DNA of 64,000 nucleotides from Podaxis mareebaensis (taxonomy: Eukaryota; Basidiomycota; Agaricomycetes; Agaricales; Agaricaceae). The notes under the pieces were generated by a model, which was not told where the DNA came from, did not search any database, and was given only the letters and a program-made list of their open reading frames with translations. Numbering within the stretch: position 1 is the stretch's first letter; the number at the start of each line of letters is the position of its first letter. Positions 45,502-57,561 of the stretch are shown one piece after another. Made by a program: the position numbers and the translations under genes. The stretch covers positions 1-64,000 of the forward strand of contig JAEUWP010000599.1 of assembly GCA_018524725.1 (NCBI GenBank), written 5' to 3'.

Positions 45502-48188
45502 ATGCACCATCTCGCGCGCGCCAGTCTGCGCGCAAGAGTGTCTCCTCTCCGGGTGTTCTCAACTACCACCTCTTACTCACCAACTTCAACTCCGTCCCAA
45601 GGCGCAGCCACGCTATTAACCCACTCCTCCGTCACTGGTCCAACCGACCCACCCCTATCCACAAAGACTCTTCCACAATACTTTGCCGAGGATGTCCTGG
45701 CACGCCATGCATCTCGTCCAGCCCTCATATGTCGGAAAGAAGCCGCACGCGCTCATGCAGGGCCTCCTGCTCGCAATTTCAAAGATGTACCGTACCTGGC
45801 CTGGGATTTTAGTGAGTTCGATAGACACATAAGAGCTCTAGCGAAGGGCTTGCTTGTGTTGGGCGTGAAGAAGGGGGATAGGGTAGGTGTTATTATGGGG
45901 AATAATAGGTGTGTTTTGTGTGTGATTCGGTTTGGTGTTTTTGGGCTGGATGGATTGGTAGTGCGTATGCGATGTTGCAGTGGGCGTGTGCCAGTATTGG
46001 TGCGATACTCGTTACGGTCAACCCGGCGTATAAGCTACATGAACTCGTGCGTAGAATTGGGCTGTTCCTTCCAAATTTTTACTGACCCACTGCGAATCGA
46101 CTCGTTAGGTTAGTACACTCAGACTTGTGAATGTCCAGCATTTATTCGCGGTCCCGCGCATCCGGTCCTCGACGTACGTCGAAACACTCTCCCAGGCCTT
46201 TCCCCAAATTCGTTCTCAACATCCTGGCGAGATCCAAATCGAAGAGCTGCCGGAGTTGAGGAATTTGATCGTGGTGGATAATGCTGAAGAGGAGAAAGAA
46301 CGTCTTGGGAGGTTGAAGATCAAGAGTTTGGTTGATTGGAGGGAGATCTTGCTCTGGAGAGAGGATGGACCTGAGGAGAGGAAGGTCAAGGAAATTGTGG
46401 GTTTGTTGGAGAAGGATGATGTGATTAATCTACAATTCACTAGGTGAGTTGTAGATCGTCGCGTTAGTGCGCCGAACTGAACCATGGGCGCTAGTGGCAC
46501 GACGGGACTTCCAAAGGCAGTTTCAGTGCGTGAACTTTCAACTCTCGGGTGCAGGTAGTATACTGACAAAAAGCATAGTTGACACACTCTAATCTACTCA
46601 ACAACGGAATTAACATCGGTCGGTGCATGTGGTTCACAGAACAAGATAGCCTCTGTATGTTTCCTCCCATCTCGCTTCTTCCCCCGCTTACACCGAACCC
46701 ACCACAGGCAACGTGCCACCACTCTTCCATTGTTTTGATAAGTCTTCTTCTCCTCACCCCTCCTAAACTTACTTATCCCTTCTCTTCGCTCCGGTAAACA
46801 CGCCTCGTTTTAGGAAACCTTGCCGCATGGACACATGGAGCTTGCATAGTCTACCCGTCCGAGATCTTCGACCCTCCATCCATCGTGGATGCTGTTACAG
46901 AAGAGAGGTGTACGGCACTACACGGAGTCCCGACGCACTTTTTGGGTGTGTTGGCAGAAGTTGAGAAACGGAGAACAGAGGGCGCATTTGTTGATTTTGG
47001 GAGACTTCGGTACGCCGTTTTAGCCGCAGTGGAGAATTGAGCGTCTAATAGTTGAGCTTGGTTAGGACGGGTATTGCTGCCGGATCGCCGATACCTATCG
47101 ACTTGATGAAGAGCTTGATTGCAAAGTTGAATTTGAACGATTTGACTGTTGCTTATGGGATGAGTAAGCTCCTCCGATCTCCTCTTCCTTTCAGGCGATA
47201 GATGGCTTATGGTGCATATTTTGTGTGATTGTGCAGCTGAAACGAGTCCGGTTTCTTTCCAATCGACTCCTGCGGATCCGGTTATTAAACGTGTCGAGAC
47301 GGTTGGGAAGATTCAACCCCATGTAAGGGCGAAGATTGTGGATACGAGGGGCGAGATTGTGCCTGTTGGTACGCCTGGGGAGATTGTAGTAGCTGGGTAT
47401 TTGTTGCAGAAGGGGTGAGTCCAGCGCGACACCTATCAGAGTTCGGAAGTAGATGTTTTCTGGTGATGTAGATATTGGGATGACGAGGCGCAGACGAATC
47501 AGGTTATGAAAAAGGATGAGGATGGGACGTTGTGGATGTGGACGGGTGATGAGGGAATTATGGATGAGGAAGGGTATCTTAGGAGTGAGTACCTCTCATA
47601 GGTGGACTTTTGGAATCTCCTGACCGGCTGCTTGGTTTAGTTGTTGGCAGGATTAAGGTTGGTGAACTTTATTAAGATTTAACAGATCACTAACTTGACG
47701 TCGAAGGATATTATTATCCGGGGAGGCGAGGTAAACAGCATACATCCATCTCCCAAAATAAATGTGAGCTAATGATCTCGACTAGAACTTGTTCCCGGTT
47801 CAAATTGAAAACGCGTTAACGGCGCACGACGCCATTCGGGAAGCAGCAGCAGTGGCCGTTCCAGACAAGAAATACGGTGAAGTCGTAGGAGCGTGGATTG
47901 TTCGTGAACCTGAGACGTCGATCTCGAAAGAGGAAGTAAGAAAGACTGTTGCACAGAGTATGAATCCCCAGGTAAGCCTTTATGATTGAACTCTTCCCCT
48001 CCCTTCAAGCGTTTATTGATCTGTCATGGTGTCGGTAGAATGTACCGGCGTGGGTGTGGTTTATTGGCGAAGATGGCAATCCTAGCGAGCTGCCTAAGAC
48101 TGCGAGTGGGAAGGTGCAGAAACATATTTTAAGGAAGTGGAGTCGGGAGTTGGCTGAGAAAGGTGTTGGTGAGGTCGGGCGATCGTAA
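45502..48188 (+). CDS. Acyl-CoA synthetase, ACSF2-like (AMP-binding), probably mitochondrial
   Basis: Activates a fatty acid to acyl-CoA through an acyl-AMP intermediate. The ATG at 45502 begins a basic Ser/Thr-rich leader (MHHLARASLRARVSPLRVFS) suggesting mitochondrial import. About eleven exons follow. Motifs in order: GVKKGDRVGVIMGNN; TVNPAYKLHELV; the P-loop TSGTTGLPKAVS joined to LTHSNLLNNGINIG (Ala where Gly is usual after PK); NVPPLFHCF joined to GNLAAWTHGACIVYPSE; LHGVPTHFLGVL; YGMTETSPVSFQ; WMWTGDEGIMDEEGYLR; VGRIK joined to DIIIRGGENLFPVQIE; and the catalytic lysine segment TASGKVQKHILRKWS near the end. The intron after NVPPLFHCF needs an AT donor (ATAAGT at 46738), since no in-frame GT alternative exists. 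If that site is not spliced, the protein is truncated. Confidence 0.88.
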
Positions 48189-48614
48189 GATCGTTTAACT
48201 AGGCTTTGTTTAGTGGACGATCTATTTTAGGTTGGGAGATGATTTTTTGGAGATTAGATGTTCCTTAGCGACGAAGGTGGTTAAGTTGGGTGGGATTTTC
48301 GCTGTGGTAAGTATTTGGGTGGTGACTTGGCTTGGACATACTTGACGTTGTAATGCGCCATTGGAGCTTGGCGACGCGTCGTGGGGTGGTTTTCGGAATT
48401 TGTAGTGGGGTCGAGAGCGGTCGCGAGGTGCAATGAAAGAGTCACGTGTGTGATCGTATATGAAAATGATGGCCGGTGTGGGTAAGTAACGACGGCTCGT
48501 ACCAAGTCTGCCCACTTTTCGCGTTCGCTTGGGTTGGCTGTTCTCTCTTCCCTTCACCACCCTCGTCTCCTCTCTTTACGTTCATTATCTGATATCCGAA
48601 CTACGCTAACCACT

Positions 48615-50150
48615 ATGGGAGCTATCTCGAAGAGGGTTCGGATATACACGCGGGAGGACGTCGAGGCACACAAGTGTGCTTCGAGTTGTTGGGTGTCGAG
48701 GAACGGAAAGGTATACGATATTACGAAGTTCCTGAGGGACCATCCCGGGGGTGATGATGTGATCTTGATGTATGCGGGCAAGGACGTGGGGGATGTTATG
48801 AGGGATAAGATTGAGCATGAACATTCGGAATCGGCGTATGAAATGTTGGAGGATTATGTGATTGGACGGTTGGGCAAGGAAGAGAGTATCGTACGTGATG
48901 GTATGTGTGCTTTGGTGGTTGTGATAAAATGGGTGCGAAGAAGTTGATGCTGATTTGTGTGCTTCTTGGATTTTGGGGTTCTTTTAGATTGGGAGGCGAC
49001 TGATGATTTTCATCCCGAGGACACGGATTCGGCGAGGGATTATGAGCAGAATCAGTTTCTTGATTTGAGGAAGCCGTTGTTGAGGCAGGTTTGGGAGTCC
49101 AACTTCAGGTGGGACCTGGTTCTTTGGTTTGTGGCATGACCGCGTCTGAATTGTGAGGAAGTAAATCGTATTACCTCAAGCAAGTACATCAACCGCGCCA
49201 TCTTACGGAGCCCGCACGTCTATTTGGGCCCAACATCCTCGAGGTACCCGCTAATGTTCCTTTGTTCTTTGCCATACGGTTGACGACTTTCTTCGGCACC
49301 ATAGATGGCGACACGTACTGTGTGGTATGTGGTTCCAATGTTCTGGGGCCCCATCGCAGCATACCTCTTCCTCCGCTCCCTCTTCCAATTCACCGGCCCC
49401 TTACCCAACTTCTTCACGAACCCAGTCCTCCCACTCTCTTACATATCCGCCATTCCATCCGACTCCTACGCCAAAACTCTCGTGTGCTTCTTCATTGGCA
49501 ACGTTATTTGGACGCTGCTGGAGTATACCCTGCACAGGTTCTTATTCCACATTGATGAGATGTTGCCTGATACACCGGCTTTCATTACACTGCACTTTTT
49601 GATGCATGGGATTCATCATTATTTGCCTATGGATCGGTGAGTGGTTTTGTTTATTTTGTATGGGCTTTTGGGGCTGAGATTGAGTTCCTCAGGCTCCGTC
49701 TTGTTATGCCCCCGACTTTGTTCTTCGTTCTGCAGCTGCCTTTTACCCAGTTGGCATATGTCCTATTCCCGGTTGCTGTCGCTAACGGAATCATCTCTGG
49801 ATCCTTCACCTTCTGTAAGTCGCGGTAGACGAATCGACTTTGGCAAGCCGGGCTCAACAATTTCTTGTAGATATTCTCTATGACTGCATGCACTACGCGT
49901 AGGTATTAACCTTGTCTATAGTTCACAATTGCTGATGACGTTGTAGACTCCACCACACCAAACTTCCAGCATACATGCGAGAGATGAAAAAATACCACTT
50001 GGCTCATCATTACAAGAACTTCGAGCTCGGTTTCGGTGTTACGAGTGCGTTCATCCGTCTTTTTCCACGTGTTACTTGATTCTCATTTTCTATTTCCGCG
50101 GTACAGGCAAGATCTGGGATTATGTTTTCAACACTGTTCTCCCAGTGTAG
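48615..50150 (+). CDS. SCS7: Sphingolipid/fatty acid alpha-hydroxylase (cytochrome b5-hydroxylase fusion)
   Basis: Membrane di-iron enzyme that 2-hydroxylates the very-long-chain fatty acid of ceramides in the endoplasmic reticulum (yeast Scs7/human FA2H). The ATG at 48615 (MGAISKRVRIYTRED) opens a cytochrome b5 domain with heme-binding HPGGDDVI and the second histidine in EHEHSESA. After an acidic linker (HPEDTDSARDYEQNQFLDLR) and membrane spans (VPMFWGPIAAYLFLRSLFQF), the histidine boxes of the hydroxylase appear in order: HRFLFH, HGIHHYLPMDR, ALHHTK and HLAHHYKN, ending in SKIWDYVFNTVLPV. All iron-binding histidines expected in the family are visible. Around eight short introns interrupt it. 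It lies head-to-tail with the acyl-CoA synthetase, 426 bp downstream, and metabolic proximity is suggestive only. Confidence 0.93.
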
Positions 50151-50638
50151 ATGCACCCTTTCTGAGGTCGCCGTATGCTTCGTTTTAATGCTAAAATCTG
50201 GATAGAATGGATGGATTTTTGGTTTAATGGACGCTTGACGACTCGACCGGGGGCAGCGCCGTCATATTGCCGCCTCCTCTTGCTTCCCGATATCCTCCCC
50301 TCTTGTTCCCTTTTCTTCTGATGATGAACGCTATACCGTAGTATCTTTATTCCAGTTTTTAATATACGAACATTTCTGTCGGACGATGTTCGCGAACGAC
50401 GTCGAGGCTCTAAAGACCGTTTTAACCTGTGATTAAAACAGAGACAAATACGGAAAGTGATCTCAGGGACCGTGGTCGTCATCTCAGAACTTATTACTCA
50501 TTAACGCATACTTTGCTTGAACACCTCTCTATTTTGACCAGTGACTTTAGGCTGGCGCAACCTCATAGTTCTTGACTTTTGGCGACTTCACCATTCGGAA
50601 GTACACCGCTGAAATAAGTGGCTAAGCCCTAGCTAGCC

Positions 50639-53600
50639 ATGCCCCGGCTCAACTTTGACATCGACGAAGCCGCACTCCTCAAGACGTACAAGATCGGCTC
50701 TCTGAATCCTACGTATGCATGTTTTAAGGCCTCTAGGTTATTACCCTCTTGTTAACTGGACTCTATGGGCTCGCGTGCGCGTCGTAACCAGGCAGTGGGA
50801 GGATGTCGATCATGAACTTGAAGATTCCGTTGCGGGGGCGTTGATTAGTCCGTCTGGCGGGACTGAGGGGGACGGTGACCCGTTGGGATTGGGAGGTACG
50901 ATCAAGTACGTTGGTTCTACTTCCAGTACTGTGGCGGAATGCTTATTTTAATGTTTATTTTATGTAGTGTTAAAGACTTGGACATGGAGTCCAGTGCGTG
51001 TCGCTCCCTGCTCGCACTTTCTGGCATAACAGTTAATAATCTTGCTATTTGGAATACTAGAGGCCGCAATCCTTATAACATCTAAATCGTTCGACCCAAA
51101 GGCGTTCCTTTCCGCCGTATACCCCAACGCAACGTATCAAGACTTGGCAGCTGGTATTGCCCATTTGCAACAATCTATTGATGCTCGGTCGGAGGCTATA
51201 CGAATTCTCGTGGAGGATAATTTTGATAGGTTCGTTGCTGTGAAAGCTTCTACTGACGGTATGTCGCTTTGCCTCTGCTTGTAGGTATGAAATGGCTGAA
51301 TATGTGGGATGGGTAGCTATACATGCGGAGATGAAGGAAGGGATTTTAGCTCCACATACAGAGTACGCGTCGAAGCCTTTGCGGGATCATCTAAAGCGTA
51401 CGGTCTCTTTCCGACTCTTTACGCTTGGTGGTGTGCTGATGGTAGTGTGTGATATTCAGAGGCCGCACAGAAAGCAAATCAAGTCTTTTTGCCTGTATTG
51501 GAGAATGCGTCAAGAGCACAGAAGTTACGGACGACGCTGGGTGTATTCGAACGCTCGAAGTTTTTCTTTAATCTTCCGAGTTTCATCATTGAATCTATTG
51601 AAGCCGTAAGTTTGTTCTTCTGTGTATTCTTCAAGCTCACATCTTCTTGACCTATAGGGACGATATGAAGTCGCGATGCGAGATTATAAGAAAGGCAAAT
51701 ATATGCTCGAGTCACGATCAAGCCAACTATTACCCGTCGGGATATCCAAGGACAGCGCGGCGTCATCAGCAGCAGAACAACAACAGAAACGGGTGTTGGA
51801 AAAGGTATGGGTGAGCGTGGAGAAGGCTATGGGCGAGATGCGCAACGTGTTGAACGCGCAATTACAAGATTCAAGTCGGAGTCTGGAAGAGCAGGAGAAG
51901 ACCCTTGAGTAAGCGTGCATTTGGTCTGTCGTGAGCACGTGCAGCTAACGAAATTGTTGATTTCTAGGATTCTGTTGGAATTGCAGGGGAATGATGAGCC
52001 ACTGTGGACATACTTTGACAGTCAACATAAGCACATTATGGAACAGATGAACAAGGCATATCGGGCCGCCAAAGCTGTCGTGCAAGGTAATTCTATTGCC
52101 GCCCACTTTGTAACTTGTTCTCTAACTTTTCACGGTAGCCGAGTTGGACAAGTCGAAGACGGAGAGCGCCGACCTCACGTCAATGTTGGCGACACAGCTT
52201 CGGACTGCCATCCTTGTCTTGGAAAGCAAACAGCCTGAAGCGAACCTTGGTGTGTGATCACCATTCCCCACCGCCACAACATGCTAATCAGCATCTAGCC
52301 AAGTCCGAAGGGGAGGCTGTGTGGCAGGCAGTCTATGATCTTGTGAAGAACATCTCCGAGGTGCTTCTATCATCATTGCCCAACTTCTGGAAGATCTCAA
52401 AGAATTTCATGGACGGAAAATACAAGAAGGTATGATGGTTATCGTCAATGAATAAGCTCATCTCCGCTAAACCATGTATGTCATCCCCCGGCAGTCATCA
52501 ACTCCAGGGAGTCGACGAAGTCCGACCCAGTGCCGTACCATGGCGTTGGACTGCATCAGACTATACATCTCTCTGATATCAGAATTCTTCCTCTTGTCTG
52601 ACATCGTGGTCATGCTCGCTGCGGGACCTAACAAGAACTTACCGCCCATGCTTCCGACTAACTGTCATTCCATCTCTACGGCTCATTATCTCATGAAGAT
52701 CTCTGGAGAGATACATGAAAACGTCAACGAATTGAATGGAATGGATATCTCCCCTGAGGCGTCTTCTGGCCTGAAAAGCCTGTTGGAGAGTGTCAAGTGG
52801 AGGTTCGTGGATATCCTTATACAAGCCTGGTTAAGAGGTACGTCCCTTTGACAACCCTAAACCCACTCGATTGATTAATATGACCAGATACCAACTTGTT
52901 CTATTACTTGGAGGGATGGGCCGCCGATCCTTCGAACCATAATATCACCCGATATCTTTCCCATATGGAGCATTTTCAACGACATCTGACGACCGCCGCC
53001 TTCAAACTTGCTGGTGGCGTTGACCTTTCGTCATCTGTCTCATTATCCAAGCCCGTCAAGCAGAACCCGGTTCCTCAAGTCTTTGTCACCAAAATTACGA
53101 AAGCGTTCCTTGATGCTCTTTATGCATTTTTGGATGGACTCGTCTTGTTGGCTTCTGACGAATCACCTATCGTCACGGGGAAAATACTTGCTAAGGAAGA
53201 ATCATCTGGGGCCAATCACCTGGATCTACTTGACCTTTCCAATGGGGTGAGTGGGTCGTGATATCTGTGGTTGTGATGGGGTGACTGATTCGAGGATTGC
53301 TTTGTTCAATTTGACGTCTTGCTCCTCACGTCTTGCTCCTCTTCTTCCTTTCCATGCTCCCTGCTTCTGGCTATAGGATATCCGCATGCTACTAGTGATA
53401 TCCAACTTTAATTACCTGGCAGATGTGTTGATCCCTAGCATGTTGAGCCAACTGGAAGCCGCGTTTGGCATTTCATTGTTGGAAGACAGACAGGTGAGTG
53501 GTCCGACACACCGGGAAAGATCGATCATCTCCCGCGATATTCTAAATCTAGACAGAGCAACAAAGGCTGACCACCCAGTACTATAGACATTAATGGTCGT

Positions 53601-54420
53601 GGTCAAGGAGCTTGATAAAACATTGTTTGATGGCTATGTCAATCCGAAGGCCGAAGCGCTCAAGGAGATTATGCGAGGCGGTTTTCTGGATCCAGCCATG
53701 GACTGGTACGAAACGCCGCAGCCGACTGGTGAGAGCCACCCGACTTTCATTACTGTTCAACGTGTGTGTGGTACATTACTCACGAGGTTCTTGGTTTATT
53801 CCTTAGAGGTTCGACCGTTTATGTATGAGCTGTTGACAACTTTGGTCGGGATACACGCGCAGATCTGCAGCGTGGCGGAACCCTTACTCGATCGCACGCT
53901 CAACAAACTGGTTGAACAGCTTGCGGAGGAAGGGCTTCGGTGTTTCCGTCAGATTAAACGGTTTGGCATGGGTGGCATGCTTCGGGTATGTCATTGCACC
54001 CGCAATGCTCTCATCCACTTGCACTCCATGCTGACTCAACTCGCTCTCGAACTTTTGGGGTCTGATCGATCCCCGTTCTAGGCAACGCTCGAGATAGAAT
54101 TCATGCACCAGACACTAACGAGATACGTTACACCTGCTGCCGCAGAAACGCTCTCGAACCTATACAATAGAATCTCCCAGGCCTATCTTCGACGACCTGG
54201 AGATGAAAATTTCCAGGCTAATCTCGATGGTGTGAAGAAGACGCTGGCAGAAACGCGGCGGTCAACCCAGAGGGAGTTTTTATGCTTCAAGCAATCCAAA
54301 TCGTCTTCTGGATCCTCTTCAAGTGGCAACCGGAGTAATACCGCAGGAAGCAACGCAGGTGGCAGTCGATCAGCACACGACAAAGACGGATCCCGGAGCA
54401 AGAAGGATGCCAAACGATGA
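50639..54420 (+). CDS. SEC5: Exocyst complex subunit Sec5 (EXOC2)
   Basis: Component of the exocyst, which tethers secretory vesicles to the plasma membrane during polarised (hyphal) growth. The ATG at 50639 gives [20 protein letters not shown]. Then come a short acidic segment ([18 protein letters not shown]) and the conserved region [40 protein letters not shown] and [20 protein letters not shown]. The Sec5 hallmark follows: [20 protein letters not shown], then [17 protein letters not shown]. The rest is the helical-bundle rod typical of exocyst subunits, including [20 protein letters not shown] and [20 protein letters not shown], and it ends in a Ser/Gly/Lys-rich tail ([17 protein letters not shown]). 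Many small exons are spread over 3.8 kb; inner boundaries are approximate. No frame damage was noticed. Confidence 0.88.
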
Positions 54421-55681
54421 ATGATTATGCACGCTTGAAGCTTTCGCGACTCTTGCCCTTTCTTACTTTACCGTGACCATCCAGTAATGAGGAGTAGTTG
54501 CCTCTCACTTTTTTCCTTGCAGGTTTTTCCCGGATTAGTATGCTCCTAGTATACCTCTTGGGTGACTGTATCATAGAAATGCAACATTCGTTCACACGTT
54601 GTGTGAGCGCCTTTGGCGAAATGTTAGGCGCTTTTAGTATCTGTTCATCGTTCTCCTCAGGCATCAGTGGCGAATTCCTTGGAAATGCTGGACATCATAT
54701 GGAACCTTGGAAATGTCCGGAGAAAGGCGAACCTCGCAAGTGCGTCATTTCCCCGATTTTTTTCCCATGGAAAACTAGCAGGGTCAACTCGGGTCGATCA
54801 GATAGGTTAAAAACCCACAACTTGGCAAACCACACCGCGAGCGCCTTAATAACTCCCTGCAGCGAAAAGAACGGATTAAGTGTCAGACAATGCGGGAATC
54901 AGGCAGAATATGGGCTAGCGCGACTCAGGCGGGAGAGGCGAAGGATAAATGGAAGCCCTCAATATTTGGGGAAAAGGCGCACTTTTTTTCGAACGTTGGG
55001 AGCGATCGCCCCCACTCCGTCTCACGGTTCCGTAGATGCGTCGGAGAAATCGAAACCAGGGAAGAAGCATATCGAAAAAGTTAGGTTAAGACTCTTACGG
55101 CGCGAAATCGCTAAAAGAAAAAACTAGAAACGAAAAAGCGGCCCCGCTGCTCATTCTGATACCCATATGGGTGATACTTGTTTGTGTGGCGTCTATCGGG
55201 TTTCCCTTTAGCCAGGCCCCTTGTAATCTGTGAACTGCTTCGATTGCCTGCTACCGCCGATAGCCTGAGCGGCGGAAAAAGGTCAGGTTCTTTTGGTCTT
55301 CTATGGTCTCATCGCCTACCGAAAGCAGGTCGTGTAGGAACCAATCGATTCAACCTCTCATATTAGCGCGTGGGGGTATGGTTTTAGATGAGGTGAAAAG
55401 GCGCAGCAATTGATGCTCACGTCTCGGCGACGAAGTATACCATATATGCATGTTGACAAAACGGGAACTTTTCGAGACAAGTAGGAGGCCTGAAATCTAT
55501 TCCATGTGATATAACCTACAAGAAAGAGGGGGTGAATTATAAATACACAGCCGGAACCTGGCGAGGAAGAGTCCGAACAGTGACGGGATTTGTCATGCCA
55601 TTAAATCCACGAGTATTGTAACGATGCCAAGGACTGGGAACGCACGGTCAGCGACGAATGTCGTAAGACTTCGGTGTTCAA
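54421..55681. other. Convergent intergenic region with one long uninterrupted frame
   Basis: The spacer between the 3' ends of SEC5 and the RMND1-like gene. It contains a plus-strand frame at 54498-55127 (about 209 codons, no ATG at its very start), which has a hydrophobic beginning and a very basic end. It matches no family I recognise. It overlaps the expected SEC5 3' UTR and may be chance. Confidence 0.35.
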
Positions 55682-57561
55682 TTACAGACCTATCTCTATT
55701 GCAATGAGAGCAATAACTACTTGCTCCAACCTTTCCGCATGTTTGCTTGAGACGGACTCTTTCAGAAGTTGCAACATGTCTTGAAGAACCTGATTAACCG
55801 AGTCAACGAATTGATGGGTGCCCCGGAAGCTGTAGCACGCACTTCCACACGTGTGTTCAGAAGATTAATGCGCTGAGGAATCTCAAGATAACTCCGGGCC
55901 GCGTCATATAACGGTTGCAGGTCTGGATAACTCTTTCGAGAATGATATGAATAAACTTTAAGAATACCGTCGAAGGATCAGGACCCACCCAGAATACCTC
56001 CTATCAGACGAAGGCATATCTTTTGAGTGCTGCGCAACTTAAACGGTAACGGGGGTCTCACCGGAGAATCAAGAACAGAACCAACAGAATTGATATTGGT
56101 TCTAAGCAAGAAGAGTTGCCCAATTTGTTGCATGATTTCTGCAAGGCCGTAAAACCGTGGATATGTTTTGAGCAATATAGACGGCGAACCTTTGTGTGGC
56201 ATGCCAATTTTTCCCGTTTCGCTTATAACTTCCGGAATATCTTTAGTCTCCTCGATTGTCGAGGATATTAATTCTTCGAACTGGAACGGGGTGAGCAAAA
56301 ACGTGAAAAAGGGGAGAGGAAAAGATCGGCACAAGAGATATCTTCACAGATTGCGAAAGCGCGTGAGATAAAGAAAGTTTAGTCCTGGTGGCAATGAGTT
56401 CTAATGGACATTGAAACAACCAAATGAACCGTACATATAACTGGAGCCTTTTCGGAGTGTGATGACATCGTTGTAAATCCTAAACCGCATGAGAAGATTT
56501 TAGGAGAACAAGGGTGAAGCATACCGGCTGTAATTCGCGTAATAATAATTGAGATCTTCCATCTCAACGTTCTCCGGCGCTAAAAAGATGTGAATGAGGG
56601 GGATATAAACCAGGATTTAATCAGATTTACCCAGTTTTTCAATTTCAAAGCGCTTTCTGGCGGTCTAAGTATCAGCGAGGATTGGTGACTTGAGCGCAGA
56701 ATTACTGACATTGAAGCTAAAAAGCGCTTTTCCTGAGTCTCCGTCATACCCCAGATTACTACAGTTCCATACTGGAACATGAAAATTTCCGCCTCATGTG
56801 CGGTAGTGTCAAAGAAACTTCTCCTTTTCTTCTTCCTCACGGTCTGGTCGTCGTCATCAGGGGTTTCCTGTCGAAGTTCTGGAATTCCCAACAAATCGCC
56901 TGTAGGAACGGGATTTGAATGAGGTTGTCGATTGTCACTGCTCTTTGGCTGAAGTTCATAGACATAAGGGGTATAAATGACATCGTCGATGAGCTTCGGA
57001 TTCGTATGGTAAGCATTTCTTCTTGCATTAAAGAATTTCATGAGCTCATTCATCCGATATGAACTGAACCCGGGCTTGAGTATATGTTCGAACAAAAAGA
57101 AGCGGAAAGAGAAATCCACCTCGCTGTTGCATACGCGGTGACGCGAGGTAACGATTTTGCTTTCTTCTTGGTCAGTTTAAGCGCGTCTCTCCGAGCAGTA
57201 CCATCTGGTATAAGCGATATCTGATTGTACACCTATATTAAACGGGAAGGGACCATGTGGTTTGTTAGCGTTTGCTCAGTCCGTTACGATTGTTAGCACA
57301 TGCCTCGACATCTTCCTCTTCCTGTTCATTGTCTTCGCTGCTCTCAATATCTCCATCCTCGCTCTCGCCTGCAGAGCCCACGATATCTTCGTTGGTTCTT
57401 CTAGGTTCACTTAATGCCGGACTCTTGTTAAGAACTGGGAGGTGCTCCGGTTGCTCGGGCAAAACTTTGAGCTTTCCAGCGACCTTAGTCGAGCGGTTCG
57501 CTCCTCGTGGTTTGTTTTCTGAAGACGATGGCGGTTGTCTGGAACCTGGGTGATCGGGCAT
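55682..57561 (-). CDS. RMND1/DUF155-family membrane protein
   Basis: Member of the DUF155 (Rmd1/Sif2-like; human RMND1) family, membrane proteins of mitochondria or the endomembrane system whose biochemistry is poorly known. The start ATG is at 57561, followed by a disordered acidic N-terminus (STKVAGKLKVLPEQPEHLPV). Then come VYNQISLIPDGTARRDALKL, SLPRVTAYATA joined to SSYRMNELMKFFNARRNAYH, and LIDDVIYTPYVYEL. The family signature EIFMFQYGTVVIWGMTETQE is present. It continues RIYNDVITLRKGSSYM, SLSHALSQSVKISLFEEL, EIMQQIGQLFLLRTNINSV, PDLQPLYDAARSYLEIPQRI and a final helix (RLEQVVIALIAIEIGL) with stop at 55682. Nine or so introns were placed by phase; the first donor, in the acidic segment near 57320, is uncertain. 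The gene is intact. Confidence 0.85.

Noticed and set aside
54498..55127. 209-codon plus-strand frame downstream of SEC5
   Set aside because: No family motif, no convincing start, odd composition, and position inside the expected 3' UTR; kept only as a note in the intergenic entry.
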